A stretch of 64,000 nucleotides of DNA from Prevotella sp. S7-1-8 (lineage in GTDB: Bacteria > Bacteroidota > Bacteroidia > Bacteroidales > Bacteroidaceae): assembly GCF_000758925.1 (NCBI RefSeq), contig NZ_JRNC01000026.1:1-64000 (forward strand). Reading direction: 5' to 3'. Below are positions 63,614 through 64,000 of the stretch, piece after piece. The translations under genes were made by a program, and so were the position numbers. The notes under the pieces are model-generated. The model worked only from the letters and a program-made list of their open reading frames with translations, was not told the DNA's origin and searched no databases. Within the stretch, counting starts at the first letter, position 1. Every line of letters starts with the position of its first letter.

Positions 63614-64000
63614 TTAGACACAGAATTTAATTATTCTTCCACAATGTCGCTCAACGTCCATGTTTACCATCCCATCCTTTGTCAAGCTCACTTCAACAGT
63701 GCCTCCCTCCAACAAATCAATCGCCTTGAAAGTGCCCTCTTTCAGTCCCAAAACATCAAAAGCGTGCGCTGGAACTGTAATCCCGACATCGCTTCGCTCG
63801 TCCGAGAAATTGACAACCACAAGTATGACGTCATTCTCATGTTTGCGCATAAAGGCGTAGTGGTATCGAGGATTCAAATGGGGCGAATGCAGGTTCGCGT
63901 ACATCAAGTCAAAAAAATCTCCCCTCGCCACAGCCTGCTCAGTTCTTGCCATCCGCAATATTTGCCGATATTTTCGTCGCAAAAGCCTTGATTCCTCTTT
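63614..64000 (-). CDS. alpha-amylase-family enzyme, C-terminal part (continues beyond the window)
   Basis: The visible 3' part of the gene encodes at least 128 residues. It starts within KEESRLLRRKYRQILRMART, the family's short helix that follows the catalytic barrel, and continues as the all-beta C-terminal domain (YHYAFMRKHENDVILVVVNF, then GLKEGTFKAIDLLEGG). This is the C-terminal domain of GH13 enzymes such as maltogenic or cyclomaltodextrinase-like amylases. The catalytic residues are outside the window, so the exact activity cannot be judged. Confidence 0.78.
   Translation of the reverse strand, partial: KEESRLLRRKYRQILRMARTEQAVARGDFFDLMYANLHSPHLNPRYHYAFMRKHENDVILVVVNFSDERSDVGITVPAHAFDVLGLKEGTFKAIDLLEGGTVEVSLTKDGMVNMDVERHCGRIIKFCV

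Overview
The window reads as a chromosomal segment from a Bacteroidales bacterium, most likely Prevotellaceae. This is inferred from several things seen together: Bacteroidetes-type promoters (a -7 box TAnnTTTG in front of many genes), an Oar-like TonB-dependent receptor, BACON-domain and BspA-type lipoproteins, a clostripain-like lipoprotein, the gene order sppA-lpxK-purine nucleoside phosphorylase-thiL, and a 'MGRAFEYRKA' YebC. Most of the window is ordinary core genome. No intact insertion sequence, prophage, CRISPR array, rRNA or convincing tRNA was seen.

Layout. 0-1.3 kb: a small uncharacterised peptide gene, then a frameshifted IS66 transposase remnant. 1.3-9.6 kb, minus strand: smpB with a DMP19-like gene, a Fur/PerR-family regulator, yebC, pheT, a TRIC-type channel, a 2-hydroxyacid dehydrogenase and rarA. 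10.4-18.1 kb, plus strand: a short penicillin-binding transpeptidase, a two-domain glycosyltransferase, an AmpG-like permease next to an amino-sugar kinase (peptidoglycan recycling), a BspA/BACON lipoprotein and a MaoC hydratase. 18.7-23.6 kb, minus strand: a MORN-repeat protein, a YhcH-family protein, glgB and a membrane protein, closely spaced as one operon. 23.8-31.7 kb: kdsB, a DEDDh exonuclease, a coiled-coil membrane protein, topB and lutABC (lactate oxidation). 32.2-37.3 kb: ispE, dnaB, nadE. 37.4-39.7 kb: a conspicuously A+T-rich phosphoethanolamine-transferase-like gene bracketed by copies of a short repeat, probably acquired. 40.0-44.8 kb: an Oar-like receptor plus a lipoprotein with BACON and OB-like domains. 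45.0-56.1 kb: a small Cys-rich membrane protein, RNase Z, a lipocalin-like lipoprotein, mazG, valS, clostripain-like lipoprotein, DUF2461, nth, htpG. 56.4-56.7 kb: an IS256-type transposase remnant. 57.0-62.1 kb, minus strand: sppA, lpxK, purine nucleoside phosphorylase, thiL. 62.2-64.0 kb: an SDR oxidoreductase, a hypothetical gene and the 3' end of an alpha-amylase-family gene.

The most unusual signal is not a protein. Four intergenic regions (about 9.85-10.16, 18.34-18.61, 31.68-31.98 and 45.61-45.92 kb) carry the same roughly 270-310 bp element. Each has a conserved tail with three recognisable blocks, a leader of about 22 nt, and then exactly five 22-nt units. The first four units differ from copy to copy and sometimes appear as reverse complements of one another. 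The fifth unit is conserved around CAATGG. No known repeat or RNA class I can name accounts for this.

All similarity statements come from reading the sequence and recalling family features. No database search was run.
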